Part shown: one piece after another, positions 5,517 to 5,984 of the stretch | How positions within the stretch are numbered: position 1 is the first letter of the stretch | Layout: each line of letters starts with the position of its first letter | Assembly: GCA_023250175.1 (NCBI GenBank) | Contig: JAHFBD010000146.1 | Coordinates: 1 to 5,984 of the forward strand | DNA: 5,984 bases | From: Candidatus Melainabacteria bacterium | Lineage (GTDB): Bacteria > Cyanobacteriota > Vampirovibrionia > 2-02-FULL-35-15 | Reading direction: 5' to 3' | Notes under the pieces: model-generated | What the model was told of the DNA's origin: nothing | What the model saw: the letters and a program-made list of their open reading frames with translations, nothing else | Databases searched by the model: none | Position numbers and translations under genes: made by a program

Positions 5517-5534
5517 GTAGAAACAAATAATTAT

Positions 5535-5984
5535 ATGTACTGGGAATGGAAGACAATTATTGAACCATTTAAGATTAAAACTGTTGAACCTTTAGGTTTT
5601 ACTACAAGAGAAGAACGAGAAAAAGTCCTAGAAGAAGCTCACTATAATCTTTTTAAAGTACGTGCAAGCAAAGTATTAATTGATTTCTTAACGGATTCTG
5701 GTACCAGTGCTATGTCGTCTGAGCAATGGGCTGGGATAATGCGTGGAGATGAATCTTATGCTGGTGCAAGAAGTTTTTATACTCTTGAAAAAGCGGTCAG
5801 AGATCTTACTGGTTATAAAGAAATAATTCCCACACACCAAGGGAGAGCCTCAGAGAGAATACTTTTTGCTGTTATTGGTGGAGAAGGAAAGAGTATTATT
5901 GCAAATAGTCACTTTGATACTACTCGTGCAAATACTGAAGCAACCGGTGCTTGTGCATTGGATTTGCCGGTGAAAGAAGCATTG
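5535..5984 (+). CDS. tnaA: Tryptophanase (L-tryptophan indole-lyase), N-terminal 150 residues; truncated by window end
   Basis: This is a PLP-dependent beta-eliminating lyase of the tryptophanase/tyrosine phenol-lyase family, which converts L-tryptophan to indole, pyruvate and ammonia in the cytoplasm. Family landmarks are in order: EPFKIK (10-15), LTDSGTSAMS (52-61), MRGDESYAG (69-77), PTHQGR (99-104) and HFDTTRAN (126-133). Thr53, Tyr75 and Gln102-Gly103-Arg104 align with active-site and PLP-phosphate-binding residues of the family. Asp128 takes the place where tyrosine phenol-lyase has Thr (FTTTR) and tryptophanases have Asp (FDTT), which decides for tryptophanase. The PLP lysine lies beyond the window. 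ATG 5535 is the only start in frame after the TAG at 5514, and it sets EPF at residue 10, as expected. The nearest Shine-Dalgarno-like element (AGGT at 5515-5518) is about 16 bases away, longer than usual. Confidence 0.93.
   Translation, partial: MYWEWKTIIEPFKIKTVEPLGFTTREEREKVLEEAHYNLFKVRASKVLIDFLTDSGTSAMSSEQWAGIMRGDESYAGARSFYTLEKAVRDLTGYKEIIPTHQGRASERILFAVIGGEGKSIIANSHFDTTRANTEATGACALDLPVKEAL

Overview
This is an AT-rich bacterial window. Several starts have clear Shine-Dalgarno sequences (AGGAG, GAGG, AGGGG). I see no rRNA, tRNA, CRISPR array, transposase or phage structural gene. The sequence does not place the organism. Apart from the GNAT enzyme and tryptophanase, the genes look like accessory or lineage-specific genes.

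Layout, left to right. (1) The + strand begins with what looks like the 3' tail of a coding region ending at 64, followed by a GNAT-family acetyltransferase (197-691). (2) Converging on it is a minus-strand block read right to left: a small protein with a low-complexity Asn/Gln/Ser/Thr-rich N-terminus (4346-4900); about 370 bp with no convincing gene; a large protein with a C-terminal phosphoribosyltransferase (PRTase)-type motif (2166-3971, possibly from a TTG at 3995); a 216-residue protein that looks like a degenerate kinase/phosphotransferase fold (1515-2165); and an unrecognised 211-residue protein (754-1389). The PRTase-like and kinase-like genes meet stop-to-start (TAAATG), so they are almost certainly co-transcribed and translationally coupled. 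(3) The + strand on the right carries two very short ORFs, 41 and 42 codons. Each could encode one membrane helix, and they overlap by ATGA (5081-5206 and 5203-5331). (4) After a 203-bp spacer comes the first 150 codons of tryptophanase (5535 to the window end). The spacer holds a strong dyad and a 20-codon ORF containing Trp, in frame with tryptophanase and separated from it by one TAG.

How the genes may work together. Tryptophanase splits tryptophan into indole, pyruvate and ammonia. Its upstream region looks like a regulated leader. The PRTase-like and kinase-like pair is the best candidate for an uncharacterised two-protein system, but its chemistry cannot be read from sequence alone. The small Asn/Gln/Ser-rich protein upstream and the 211-residue protein downstream share its orientation and may or may not belong to it.
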